DNA from: a virus
DNA: 37,827 nucleotides
Strand: one strand, 5' to 3'
IMG/VR virus record: IMGVR_UViG_3300042937_000322
Coordinates: 1-37,827 of that record
The notes under the pieces: generated by a model
Told to the model about the DNA's origin: nothing
Seen by the model: only the letters and a program-made list of their open reading frames with translations
The model's database searches: none
Position numbers and translations under genes: made by a program
Shown here: in pieces, positions 1-7,818 of the stretch
Layout of the letters: the number at the start of each line of letters is the position of its first letter
Position numbering within the stretch: position 1 is the stretch's first letter

Positions 1-127
1 AGTCATAAATTCGATAGATTAGAAGAATTGCTTGCAGAAAATCAAAGAGATTGTACAATGATTTTTTACATGTACAAGGAAGAACTTGAAGAACTCAAAC
101 GAAGATACCCTCACGCTCAAACATTAG
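1..127. repeat. Left copy of 127-bp terminal direct repeat (contig overlap)
   Basis: Bases 1-127 are identical to 37701-37827. The repeat lies inside a protein-coding gene and the frame is kept across the join (918 nt, 306 codons, from the helicase start to the repeat). A length of exactly 127 equals the largest k-mer commonly used by SPAdes-type assemblers, so it most likely marks a circular assembly graph rather than a physical terminal repeat. A true short terminal repeat cannot be excluded from sequence alone. Confidence 0.95.
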
Positions 128-429
128 ATGATAATAATGCTGTTGAACGTTGGAATACGGGGAAGATTGAGTTGTTATTGGCGCACCCTAAGAGCGCAGG
201 GCATGGACTGAATCTTCAGCATCACGGCAATAAGATAGTGTTCTTATCATTGCCGTGGTCATTGGAGTATTTTGAACAGGCAATCGGTCGTATTCACCGG
301 AGTGGTCAGAAACGTGAAGTGTGGTGTTATATATTAATGACTGAAAATACTATAGACGAGCGCATTTATTCTGTCTTACAAGAAAAATGTACTTTATCTG
401 AAATTGCGATAGGAGAACTTTCAAAATGA
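1..429 (+). CDS. SNF2/DEAD-like helicase, C-terminal part (continues from 36783)
   Basis: This is the carboxy-terminal 142 residues of the helicase whose amino-terminal 306 residues start at 36783. The open frame runs in from base 1 with no start codon needed. It carries the second RecA-like lobe of a superfamily 2 helicase: a strand-turn with HGLNLQ near position 200, and motif VI as QAIGRIHRSGQ with the arginine finger around 280-310. These motifs are typical of SNF2-type phage helicases that act in replication or recombination. The stop codon overlaps the next start as ATGA at 426-429, so the two genes are translationally coupled. The apparent truncation is produced only by the contig break. 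Confidence 0.93.
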   Translation, partial: SHKFDRLEELLAENQRDCTMIFYMYKEELEELKRRYPHAQTLDDNNAVERWNTGKIELLLAHPKSAGHGLNLQHHGNKIVFLSLPWSLEYFEQAIGRIHRSGQKREVWCYILMTENTIDERIYSVLQEKCTLSEIAIGELSK

Positions 430-611
430 AATTAAGTTGGCGAAAACTAAATGAAGTATTACCGGATTTAGAAGAAGAAGAAGTGCTAACCCTTCTTGAG
501 ATGGAAAAAGTAGGTGCTAGACGTGCGATGGTTTTAATACGGCTACATCAACGTTTTTGCACCTTGAGGATGGCTAGAGAGCGCAATCAATTATTTGGAG
601 AACAACAATGA
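426..611 (+). CDS. Small conserved phage protein downstream of helicase
   Basis: A 61-residue, highly charged protein that is probably all helical: an acidic run (EEEE) followed by a basic half rich in arginine. The motif SWRKLNEVLP, then GARRAMVLIRLHQRF, looks like the small protein often found directly after phage SNF2 helicases; that is pattern recall, and no function is established. An AGGAG lies about 10 nt before the ATG. Both ends overlap neighbours by ATGA, so it is part of the rightward operon. It may be a helicase accessory or DNA-binding protein, but this is inference. Confidence 0.75.
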   Translation: MKLSWRKLNEVLPDLEEEEVLTLLEMEKVGARRAMVLIRLHQRFCTLRMARERNQLFGEQQ

Positions 612-922
612 TCTTTTATAACTGTGAAGAATTAGAAGCTAAACTTTATAAAGCTAGAATGATTAACTTATATCTTACTATAGCGTTAATCATATCCTTA
701 ATGGTTAATGTAGCATCAGCAGAATCAATCAACTGCACAACTTTTGGTACTTTAACAACGTGTACTAATGGAATGACTATTAATAGAATGGCATTAGGCA
801 CAAATATTACTACACCTGAAATGCCGATCTTACCCCCAATGGAGCAAATAGCACCTGCTATGCTAGTTGCGCCATTTCCTCAAATTCAACCTATTGAGCC
901 AATACCCGGCTTCAATAAGTAA
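608..922 (+). CDS. Secreted or membrane-anchored small protein, unknown function
   Basis: A 104-residue protein with a hydrophobic stretch at about residues 20-36 ending in an ASA-E site that fits signal peptidase I cleavage. The mature part has a cysteine pair (INCTTFGTLTTC) and then a proline- and methionine-rich tail. It is the last gene of the rightward operon and starts by ATGA overlap with the 61-residue gene. It could be a periplasmic or inner-membrane protein, possibly for lysis or exclusion. There is no clear lipobox, so a spanin call is not supported. Its stop codon directly abuts the stop of the opposing gene. Confidence 0.7.
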   Translation: MIFYNCEELEAKLYKARMINLYLTIALIISLMVNVASAESINCTTFGTLTTCTNGMTINRMALGTNITTPEMPILPPMEQIAPAMLVAPFPQIQPIEPIPGFNK

Positions 923-1084
923 CTATTCAACTACTTCTTCAGCAGGCATCGCTTGAACTTGTGGGCCTGCTTGAAGTTGTATCTTTTGAATGACTGGAGC
1001 AACTTGGGTAAATTGACCAACACCTAACGCGTTCATGATGATGTTTAGTTCTTCTAATGACAATGACAATGTAATTTCGTTCAT
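923..1084 (-). CDS. Last gene of late operon, 53-residue protein of unknown function
   Basis: A short frame from ATG at 1084 to TAG at 923 encodes 53 residues beginning MNEITLSLSLEELN and ending in an acidic tail (MPAEEVVE). The start overlaps the lysozyme stop as ATGA, the same coupling seen through the operon, which supports it as real. The pattern of a leucine/glutamate-rich start, then NALG, then a Gln/Pro-rich part resembles small proteins near phage lysis genes, but I know no function. It ends back-to-back with the convergent gene at 922. Confidence 0.65.
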   Translation of the reverse strand: MNEITLSLSLEELNIIMNALGVGQFTQVAPVIQKIQLQAGPQVQAMPAEEVVE

Positions 1085-1512
1085 GATAATATTAAATTTG
1101 CTTCTTTATTTCTACGAATAGTAAGGCCTTTTAAGACCTTACCGCCTGCTTTATCCCAACGTTTGATTTCAATCGCTGCGGAAATCCAATCATTAGCATC
1201 TACTTTTTTCTTCAACGTTGAAGAAGTGTAATTGCCAATGCCTAAATTATAAACAAAATCTGCTATTGCAGCTTGTTTTTCCATATTAACTGTTGCTAGT
1301 ATGGGGGAAGCCTTAATCGCTTGATTAAGCACCTCTAATGCCGTTTTAATTAAATCTTCATCAGCTTGGTTTTGAGTCCAAGTCATTCCTTCTTTGATAC
1401 CTTTGGTTTGACCGTAACCTATCGTCCAAATCCCTGCTGGGCATTTATAACTGGTAAGTTTACATCCTTCTGACTCTTTAATTAACTTGATTAGTATCTC
1501 TAATGCCGACAT
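1081..1512 (-). CDS. Endolysin, GH24 phage lysozyme
   Basis: A 143-residue T4/P22-type lysozyme that hydrolyses the N-acetylmuramic acid to N-acetylglucosamine bond of peptidoglycan at the end of infection. The catalytic signature is visible: E15 in KESEG, eight residues, C24 in YKCPAG, five residues, T30 in WTIGYG, i.e. E-8-C-5-T. Cysteine in place of the usual aspartate is a known variant. The length is normal for the family. There is no N-terminal signal or anchor segment, so it needs a holin. The start overlaps the stop of the upstream 77-residue gene (TAATG), placing it in a compact lysis cassette. Confidence 0.93.
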   Translation of the reverse strand: MSALEILIKLIKESEGCKLTSYKCPAGIWTIGYGQTKGIKEGMTWTQNQADEDLIKTALEVLNQAIKASPILATVNMEKQAAIADFVYNLGIGNYTSSTLKKKVDANDWISAAIEIKRWDKAGGKVLKGLTIRRNKEANLILS

Positions 1513-1745
1513 TAACCTTTACCAAAAACGTATGCTATAACAGAGAAAATAGCGGCCACAGCAAAGACCACCCCTCCAAAGAAACCCTTGTTGTTTGCAG
1601 ATTCTTTTTTAAGTTCATCGAGAGCTGTAAAAATTCTATCAGACCTTCTTCTGGAATCTTCAAGTTCTTTATGAAGTTCTTGCGTAAGTCCTTCAATCTT
1701 TTGTTCTACTTTAGCAACTCTACAGTTAAGGTCAAGGTCTGTCAC
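1512..1745 (-). CDS. Coiled-coil protein with C-terminal membrane helix, XhlA-like lysis protein
   Basis: 77 residues. Residues 5-50 are charged with heptad-like spacing (coiled coil), and about 55-74 form one hydrophobic helix (GFFGGVVFAVAAIFSVIAYVF) ending FGKG. This layout matches XhlA-type haemolysin/holin-associated proteins. It sits between a small two-helix holin candidate and the endolysin, which supports a role in holin function or in timing lysis at the inner membrane. A single-pass spanin-like protein is a less likely alternative because the membrane helix is at the C-terminus. Confidence 0.7.
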   Translation of the reverse strand: MTDLDLNCRVAKVEQKIEGLTQELHKELEDSRRRSDRIFTALDELKKESANNKGFFGGVVFAVAAIFSVIAYVFGKG

Positions 1746-1756
1746 GTTATTTCCTT

Positions 1757-1918
1757 TTAATCTTTTAAAACCAATCCTAATCCACCTGCAACTGCACTGG
1801 CAAGTATCAAAAGCTGATCTATAGGCTTACCTAGATAAATAAATACTGAACCTGCAATGGCTGTTGAAAGCCAAATAAGCCCACGTTTAGTTGATGCTTC
1901 TGACCAAATTATTTTCAT
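1757..1918 (-). CDS. Putative small holin with two membrane helices
   Basis: 53 residues from ATG at 1918 to TAA at 1757. Two hydrophobic segments are visible: LIWLSTAIAGSVFIYLG (about 14-30) and LLILASAVAGGLGLVL (about 36-51), separated by a short KPID turn, with basic residues near the N-terminus and the C-terminal KD. Length, topology and position just before the coiled-coil membrane protein and lysozyme fit a class II-like holin that permeabilises the inner membrane. The start overlaps the stop of the collar-domain fibre gene as ATGA. Confidence 0.72.
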   Translation of the reverse strand: MKIIWSEASTKRGLIWLSTAIAGSVFIYLGKPIDQLLILASAVAGGLGLVLKD

Positions 1919-2859
1919 GTTTTTATGATATACATCATTGCTACGTTTTTAGGACGGGTTTCTGTACCACCAGTAATGCCAGTTGTATTGGATTGAATAT
2001 TTGCAACGCCTGATCCGGTATTATGTGTTCCTGACCATGTTTGAGCGCTATCACCGCCAGAATTACTTCCAAAAGAATTAGAAGTTCCATTATCTGTATG
2101 CGTATGTCCTGCGTCAGTATGAGTATGCCCTGGATCAGTAATTGGGCCGACTAAATCTGCTTGATAAGACCCTAAAACACGCCCTACATCCACACCAGCA
2201 CTATCATCCCAACCTCGAACAAAATAACCTCTTAAATCAGGAAGGTTGAATGTCGTTGTGCTATCGCCTGCCCCGTATAAAATACCGCAGACACCAAACA
2301 GATTAACATAAGTCGTTCTTGATACGGCTGCGCCATTACATTCTAAGTACCCTAAAGGTACTACATTACCAGCGTAAGCAGCTACATGACCAATAGGCCC
2401 TGCTGATCCAGTTATGTTAATAGGCCAGTTAGCACCAAAATCAGTAGTATCTTGTGAAGCAGTAAAATTAACACCATTCCATCCCATGAAGATGTCAGTG
2501 TTAGATTGTGAAGTTGACGTGCCTGCAAACACATAAGGAGGTGCAAACGATGTCGGAGCGTTGACACCGTAGATGTTATCAAAGGTTGAGATAGCAGGGC
2601 CATTAGTTTCACCAACTAAAGGAGCGCCTTGCAATACCAACTTGTAAATACCATCTAACCAAATTTCACCGCCTGTTTCTCCTCTAGCGTTTAAAATTAT
2701 AGGGTTAGGCCAAGGTGTTGTAGCAGCACCGTCTTGATAAGCAGTTAAAGGTGTCGAAGTGCCAGCCGCGTAGAACCAAATAAGACCACCATTTAGGAAA
2801 GTCCCATCATCGCTAAACTGAGCGTTTTGTAAAATCGGTGATAAGTAAGCTTGAGTCAT
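1915..2859 (-). CDS. Tail fibre with phage collar domain
   Basis: 314 residues. The N-terminal 100 or so residues form a beta-rich module (GGLIWFYAAGTSTPLTAY, then NPIILNARGE, then YKLVLQG) that is also found fused to the gp4-like protein at 13.9-15.0 kb, suggesting a shared virion-attachment domain. Residues from about 150 carry the collar domain: GHVAAYAGNVVPLGYLECNG, then FNLPDLRGYFVRGWD. It is followed by HTHTDAGHTHTDNG, His-x-His repeats that in T4 fibres and related tips bind metal ions, and the usual RPKNVAMMYIIKT end. It is probably a receptor-contacting distal fibre or tip. Confidence 0.85.
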   Translation of the reverse strand: MTQAYLSPILQNAQFSDDGTFLNGGLIWFYAAGTSTPLTAYQDGAATTPWPNPIILNARGETGGEIWLDGIYKLVLQGAPLVGETNGPAISTFDNIYGVNAPTSFAPPYVFAGTSTSQSNTDIFMGWNGVNFTASQDTTDFGANWPINITGSAGPIGHVAAYAGNVVPLGYLECNGAAVSRTTYVNLFGVCGILYGAGDSTTTFNLPDLRGYFVRGWDDSAGVDVGRVLGSYQADLVGPITDPGHTHTDAGHTHTDNGTSNSFGSNSGGDSAQTWSGTHNTGSGVANIQSNTTGITGGTETRPKNVAMMYIIKT

Positions 2860-2873
2860 TTCAATTCCTGTAT

Positions 2874-3386
2874 CTATCTATTATAAAGATCAGCCATCAA
2901 CGTGCCTGATCTACTTGGTAATAAAGAAGGTTGATCGTTTATTCCAGCAAATGCAGCCAAACCATTAAGCTTTCTAAAAGCAGCATGGCTAGATGCTTTT
3001 CTATATACTGATTCAGGAAATTGCTGACCTTCTCCAGCAGTTAAAACCGATTGCATTTCATTAGGTGTTAAGCCTGGAACCATTGAAGGTATATCACCAT
3101 AACCCGTATCAACACTTATTTCACCTGAAAAACCACCTTCAGGTCTAGCTACTTCACCGTAATATCCAGTGCCTTTAGGCATCTTTGAATTATAACGATT
3201 ACCATATCCATAATTAGGTTGACCGTTTTGCATACCTCGAACCATAGGGTTAGCATTAACTCTAAAATTCATCGGTGTAGCAGCTTGTTGAAATTGACTA
3301 GGCATATATGATTGCCTCATAGCAGCTAATCTATTGTATGCGTCATCTTCATTTTGACCTTGTAATAAATCGTATAATGATGCCAT
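2874..3386 (-). CDS. Virion-associated protein of unknown function
   Basis: 170 residues, rich in Gln, Gly, Asn, Tyr and Met, of low complexity in the middle (GYGNRYNSKMPKGTGYYG), with no membrane segment. The start overlaps the preceding ejection-protein stop by one base (TAATG). Its place between the large ejection protein and the distal fibre suggests a structural or ejected protein, but I do not recognise the family. The C-terminal half (TPNEMQSVLTAGEGQQFPE, then SHAAFRKLNGLAAFAG) looks folded and helical. Confidence 0.7.
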   Translation of the reverse strand: MASLYDLLQGQNEDDAYNRLAAMRQSYMPSQFQQAATPMNFRVNANPMVRGMQNGQPNYGYGNRYNSKMPKGTGYYGEVARPEGGFSGEISVDTGYGDIPSMVPGLTPNEMQSVLTAGEGQQFPESVYRKASSHAAFRKLNGLAAFAGINDQPSLLPSRSGTLMADLYNR

Positions 3387-5026
3387 TATCTTCTACCTTG
3401 TTGTGCTGCGCCTGCTCCGACCGAACCTACATAAGGCCCCATCCGAGATAAACCTTGACCAACTGCTGATCTAATAGGCCCTGCTTCTTTTAATGATTGC
3501 TCAACCATTAATTTTTGAAGTTCAGGTGAATAAAATGCTTTACCACCAAAAAAAGTAGCAAGACCAGCAGGAATACCTGTAATGCCAGCACCTATCAATT
3601 CGTTAAGCCCTAATCGACCAGCAGAACCAGAATCAGGATACTTATTACCAATAATATCTTGTGCTTGTCTAGCAGATACTTGCATTGGCATTTGACCTTC
3701 AGCGTAGCCTGCGCGGTTTCTACCTCGCAAAGCTTGTAGAAGTGAAGCTGGAGTAGCCATTTCATGACCTACGCTTGATGTCATTGCAGTTTCCATACGT
3801 TTAACATCACGATATGCATTATCAGCAGCGTTTAATGCTTCAGCATAACGAGGATTTTGCATTTCCATCATTTGTTTTAATTGATTAGCCGCTTCTTTAG
3901 CTGCATCGCCAACGCGTCTTTCATCAGCAATTGAACTTTTACCATAACTTTCACCAACAGTTCGTAATTCAGAAAGCATTTCTTTTAATGATCTGCCATC
4001 TACTCTTTGACCATCTTTAAAACGGCTAATTACGCTATTTTCTAAAATATCATCAATTTGATTTCTAAACTCAGGGCGTAGATTTTTTGATAAGTCTTTA
4101 ATACCTTGAAGCCCAGATGCAAGCTCAGGTGTCATTGCACCGCTTGATTGAGATACTAAATTATCGTAAGCATTACTAACTGCTTTTTTAACTTTAGAAA
4201 ACCCTTCCGCAGTTGGCTCAATTTTACCTAAATCTACAACTTCACGTTGAATAGCTGCTTGACCTGGCAATGCAACTTCTTGACTCGGTGCAGTACGAAT
4301 ACCTTTATTTAAGGTATCAACAATACTTTGAAGTGTAGATGTATTAAAACTTTCTAAACCTCGTTTTTGAGCTTCAGCAATATGAGTTCCAATAAAAGGT
4401 AATGAAGTAGCTTTTTCTTCAAGCGGTTTAAACCCTCCCCCTAATGCTTGACCAATAGTAGGTGTACCGCCAGCTTCAACAAATTCCTTAACGCCTGGTG
4501 CAGCAACAGGCCCTCTAAACATAGCACCTAATCCTTTAGCTACACTTTCGCCTACACCTTGACCAACAGCACCGTACATTCCAGCTTTAGCACGATCTTC
4601 AGGCGATAATGCAGCAGCAGTCCCACCAGCGCCAATTATTCTAGCCAAGAATGGTAATTTACCCATAGGAGTCATAGCAGCGGCTTCAGCTGCAATGTCA
4701 ACGCCTAAACCACCTAAAGTTGCAGGAAGGCCTGCTTCTTGCATATATACTTCACCAGCTCTTAATTTAGCAATATCTTCTTCAGTTAAATCAGCAAATA
4801 AGCCTTTCAGTCCTGTTCCAGCTTTAGTTAAAGCGACATTTGCACCGCGCCCCATTCGCATGAGGGTATTTTCTTGGGCAGGATATTTAGGCACGCCATA
4901 AGCTTCCCAAGGAGAAGGGGTTACTTGGGCAGGTTGTTTACCTGTAGCAATATTAAAGGCTTGGGAAAACGCATCATTAACTTGCGGTTTAGAATTAAAC
5001 GCTGCGGTAAATTCTTCATCATTCAT
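3386..5026 (-). CDS. Large internal virion / DNA ejection protein
   Basis: 546 residues. After a polar N-terminus (about 1-60) comes a Gly/Ala-rich, amphipathic or hydrophobic region (about 90-180: LPATLGGLGVDIAAEAAAM, FLARIIGAGGTAAAL), then a long helical, charged middle (about 220-430) and another Gly/Ala-rich C-terminus. This composition, with membrane-active segments and long helices, is typical of podoviral ejection proteins such as P22 gp16/gp20. These travel with the DNA and form a conduit across the envelope. Assignment is by composition and by position next to two similar genes; sequence-level homology is not claimed. Confidence 0.7.
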   Translation of the reverse strand: MNDEEFTAAFNSKPQVNDAFSQAFNIATGKQPAQVTPSPWEAYGVPKYPAQENTLMRMGRGANVALTKAGTGLKGLFADLTEEDIAKLRAGEVYMQEAGLPATLGGLGVDIAAEAAAMTPMGKLPFLARIIGAGGTAAALSPEDRAKAGMYGAVGQGVGESVAKGLGAMFRGPVAAPGVKEFVEAGGTPTIGQALGGGFKPLEEKATSLPFIGTHIAEAQKRGLESFNTSTLQSIVDTLNKGIRTAPSQEVALPGQAAIQREVVDLGKIEPTAEGFSKVKKAVSNAYDNLVSQSSGAMTPELASGLQGIKDLSKNLRPEFRNQIDDILENSVISRFKDGQRVDGRSLKEMLSELRTVGESYGKSSIADERRVGDAAKEAANQLKQMMEMQNPRYAEALNAADNAYRDVKRMETAMTSSVGHEMATPASLLQALRGRNRAGYAEGQMPMQVSARQAQDIIGNKYPDSGSAGRLGLNELIGAGITGIPAGLATFFGGKAFYSPELQKLMVEQSLKEAGPIRSAVGQGLSRMGPYVGSVGAGAAQQGRR

Positions 5027-5028
5027 GG

Positions 5029-6465
5029 CTATTGACCTTTATTTCGATTAGCACGAACTTTCATTGCAGTTTCAAGAGTAATTTTACCTTCTCTACCCAA
5101 ATCTAACAATTCAGCATCTGAATATTTACCATATTTCCCAATGTAGCGTTGTTCTTTTTTGAACCATTCTTCAAACGCAGCCATCTTTTGATCGATAGTC
5201 ATATCAGATTCAAGATTACCAACTTGTTTTAATCGTTGTGCTAATTCTTTATCTGATTGTGATCCTGGTGCAAAAGGTACAGTGTTAGCCATATCATTTG
5301 CGACAACTGCTAAAGCTGATTGAATATCACCTGATGCTAAAGATTCACCTATAGTTTGACCAAATCTATTAGTCCAATATTCAATATCACTTCCTATAGA
5401 ACCTTTAACTAAATCTCGGATATGATTAATGTCAGGAAGCGTTTCAAATGAATTAAGCGATTTATTGATTGTCTGCTGTTCTTCAGCTTGTTGTTTAGCC
5501 GTAATTATTGCGCCTTCTTTTTCAGCAGCTTGTTCAACCCTTGCTTTACTTATTTGTTGAGGCGTAACAATTTCGCTTTGAGGCGTTAAAGGTTGTTCAC
5601 CGCCTTGCAATTCTATTTTTTGCCTTTGTGCAATCACTGATCTTCGTAAAGCTTCATCATTAGGATTTGCGTTCAATAACTCTTGAAGTACATTGAATTG
5701 CGCGTTTTGTTCAGGAGTATATCCTGCGCCTTCATTACCTGTAAGTTGAGCGCCAACAGGAGGTTGATTTCCTCTAAGAGGTGGTCTAAAAAATGGCAAT
5801 CCTGTAGCTGGGTCTATTTCTACCGAACCAAGTTTTTGCTCAGGTGTCATAACAGGCCCTACATTAACTCTAGCTTGTTGTTCTGCTGTTGTTTTTGATG
5901 CTTCATGCAAAGCTAGAAGCCTACGCGAAGGAAAACCTAATCCAGCAGAAGCATTTTCAACAGCTTCAGGAGATATAGTATTAGGATCGTAAGGGGGGAA
6001 ATTTTTATCTATTAATCCTTGTTGTTGAAAATTTGATAAAGCTTGTCCACTTTCAGAATGAAACATTTGAAGTGCTTGATCTTGAGGAACACCTTTAGCT
6101 AATCTTTCATAATACATATCAACAATTGGAACGGCTGTTTGCGCTCTTATTTTTGCACGTTCTCGATCCATTTTATCTTCAATTTCACCAGTCTGCGCTT
6201 GTTGATGGCGCATCCCTATCATAGCTTGTTGCAATTCTAACTGGTTTTTCATTGCCGTTTGTGCGTATTCAGGGCTGATAGCCCCGATCGCTTGATACGA
6301 TGGATTAGCTTTTTGAGCATATAACGCTTTCAAGTCCATACGTTCTTGTTGCGCTCTACGGGCGTTTTGTAAAGCTATAGCGTTAGCTTGTGCTTCTTGT
6401 CCAGTTTTTAAGGCGTTAGGATATGCTTCCCATTGCATTTTTAAAATTTCAGTTAAGTCACTCAT
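5029..6465 (-). CDS. Helical Gln-rich protein, probable ejection protein
   Basis: 478 residues, mostly helical and rich in Gln, Ala, Glu and Lys. Coiled-coil-like stretches lie at about 25-140 (ALQNARRAQQERMDLKALYA) and about 305-345 (KEGAIITAKQQAEEQQ), with a proline-rich linker near 220-250. There are no membrane segments. It lies second in a run of three genes that look like the P22 gp7-gp20-gp16 ejection set: similar sizes, consecutive, only 1-2 bases apart. A role as an internal head protein injected with DNA is inferred from position and composition. Confidence 0.65.
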   Translation of the reverse strand: MSDLTEILKMQWEAYPNALKTGQEAQANAIALQNARRAQQERMDLKALYAQKANPSYQAIGAISPEYAQTAMKNQLELQQAMIGMRHQQAQTGEIEDKMDRERAKIRAQTAVPIVDMYYERLAKGVPQDQALQMFHSESGQALSNFQQQGLIDKNFPPYDPNTISPEAVENASAGLGFPSRRLLALHEASKTTAEQQARVNVGPVMTPEQKLGSVEIDPATGLPFFRPPLRGNQPPVGAQLTGNEGAGYTPEQNAQFNVLQELLNANPNDEALRRSVIAQRQKIELQGGEQPLTPQSEIVTPQQISKARVEQAAEKEGAIITAKQQAEEQQTINKSLNSFETLPDINHIRDLVKGSIGSDIEYWTNRFGQTIGESLASGDIQSALAVVANDMANTVPFAPGSQSDKELAQRLKQVGNLESDMTIDQKMAAFEEWFKKEQRYIGKYGKYSDAELLDLGREGKITLETAMKVRANRNKGQ

Positions 6466-6466
6466 T

Positions 6467-7258
6467 TTAACCCCCTAAACCAGGTTGATAGCCCCAAGAT
6501 ACTTGCGATGAAGGCGAACCGCCTGGATATGAGCCTATCCCCCCTGATGAACCAATACCGCCTCCACCAAATAAGCTTCCTAATGAACCTACTGCACTAG
6601 CAGCTCCAGTCCATCCAGCAGATGCGCCCGCTGCATTTGCAGCGCCTAGTGATTGATAAGCTGGAGCCATTGCATTAGCCGCGCCTACACCGATATTACC
6701 TAAACCTAATACAGAGTTTTGACCTAACTTGGCAGGTTCTAAATACATCGTGCCAATTTGTGCTTTTTGATTTAAATCTTGGGTAAATGCTGTACCGTAA
6801 GCTTTTTGCGCTCTTTCCCAAGCCGATTGATAACCTTGAGCGGCTTGACCTTGAGCGTAATTGTTCATGGCTTGACCAGCAGCACCAGATAGTAAGCCAC
6901 CTTTAGCGGCTGCACCTTGTTGAACGCCTTGCAGACCTTGTTGCAATTGAAATTGATAACCGGGTGTTGCTTGTAGTTCAGCTAAGTTACTGACCATCGG
7001 AGTGTATAATGGACTCTTTTTATAGTCCTCCATACCGTATTGCGATGTTAAATACGGTAGGTTAGCTTCATAACCTTTAGCGCCTACTTCACCTAGATGC
7101 GTGTAAGGTACAATGTCTTTTTGAGCGTTTTCATAGACTTTCTTTGTCCAAGCTAATTGCTCTCTTGCAACGGCGGCTGATGCTGCTGCTGCGTCAGATT
7201 GCCCCGCTGCGCTTAGTGCGCCGCCCGCTATACCAGCTGCTGCTATTCCCCAAGGCAT
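6467..7258 (-). CDS. DNA transfer/ejection protein (P22 gp7-like position and composition)
   Basis: 263 residues. The N-terminus is a Gly/Ala-rich hydrophobic segment (MPWGIAAAGIAGGALSAAGQ) followed by a helical, Ala/Gln-rich middle (GYQFQLQQGLQGVQQGAAAK, NNYAQGQAAQGYQSAWERAQ) and a Gly/Ser-rich low-complexity C-terminus (about 215-260). This is the usual look of podoviral DNA transfer proteins. A strong AGGAGG precedes the ATG at 7258, and the oxygenase gene upstream ends inside this ribosome site (16-nt overlap). I infer it is an internal virion protein ejected into the host. Confidence 0.75.
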   Translation of the reverse strand: MPWGIAAAGIAGGALSAAGQSDAAAASAAVAREQLAWTKKVYENAQKDIVPYTHLGEVGAKGYEANLPYLTSQYGMEDYKKSPLYTPMVSNLAELQATPGYQFQLQQGLQGVQQGAAAKGGLLSGAAGQAMNNYAQGQAAQGYQSAWERAQKAYGTAFTQDLNQKAQIGTMYLEPAKLGQNSVLGLGNIGVGAANAMAPAYQSLGAANAAGASAGWTGAASAVGSLGSLFGGGGIGSSGGIGSYPGGSPSSQVSWGYQPGLGG

Positions 7259-7818
7259 GAAAACCTCCTATCTGATTTAATACAGAAAATTAATGTGATC
7301 CGGTCAACCGGAGAATTATTACGCACCCAATGAACGGCTTGGTTATTAAACCAATAGACTTCACCTGGTGGAGATATATGCTCTCCTTCTTCAAAACAGA
7401 ACGCTTGATCTGGATGGCTTTCTAACTGTACTGCATATTTATCATAATACTTGGCATGCCAAGTAGTATCAGTATGGGGTTTGCATAATCCACCTGGAGG
7501 GATTTTAGAAATTAAAATTCCACCTAGCTCTTCACCTTTCACGGTAGTCATTAACTGAAAGGCTAAGTCTTTAATAGCTGGAAGGCTATCTGCTTCTTTA
7601 TACCAGCATGAACGGTGTTCACCATTGAACTTAGTCCAATCTCCACCGTCATACTCAGCAAGATCGCGAAATCTAACATGGATGTCCTCAAATCCATAAT
7701 GAGGGCTAGAAGGGGTATTAGTCCTAATAGGGTTTCTATTCCAAAGCTGAGGATTACGTTTCAACTGTAACAGTATCTGCGTAATATCTACTTTAGCAAT
7801 AGCCATAATGTTGTTCAT
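7243..7818 (-). CDS. 2-oxoglutarate/Fe(II) oxygenase, aspartyl/asparaginyl beta-hydroxylase type
   Basis: 191 residues. The iron-binding facial triad is visible as H115-x-D117 in KPHTDTTWH and H163 in AVHWVRN, with R173 in VDRITLIF ten residues later as the expected 2-oxoglutarate ligand. The core (PPGG, GEVYWFNN) is double-stranded beta-helix-like. The family hydroxylates Asp/Asn side chains or small substrates using O2 and 2-oxoglutarate. It starts by ATGA overlap with the sulfotransferase gene and its 3' end overlaps the ejection-protein start, so it belongs to the late operon. The substrate is unknown; a virion or host-surface target is inference. Confidence 0.82.
   Translation of the reverse strand: MNNIMAIAKVDITQILLQLKRNPQLWNRNPIRTNTPSSPHYGFEDIHVRFRDLAEYDGGDWTKFNGEHRSCWYKEADSLPAIKDLAFQLMTTVKGEELGGILISKIPPGGLCKPHTDTTWHAKYYDKYAVQLESHPDQAFCFEEGEHISPPGEVYWFNNQAVHWVRNNSPVDRITLIFCIKSDRRFSCLGE

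Noticed and set aside
1-127. T7-type physical terminal repeat
   Set aside because: Length equals an assembler k-mer, it is inside a gene, and P22-type structural genes suggest headful packaging; read coverage would be needed to revive it.
941-971. AGCAGGC/GCCTGCT inverted repeat as a terminator
   Set aside because: 17-nt loop, inside the 53-residue gene and no T-run on either strand.
1503-1760. 85-residue plus-strand frame over the lysis genes
   Set aside because: Antisense to two well-supported, coupled genes (lysozyme and coiled-coil membrane protein).
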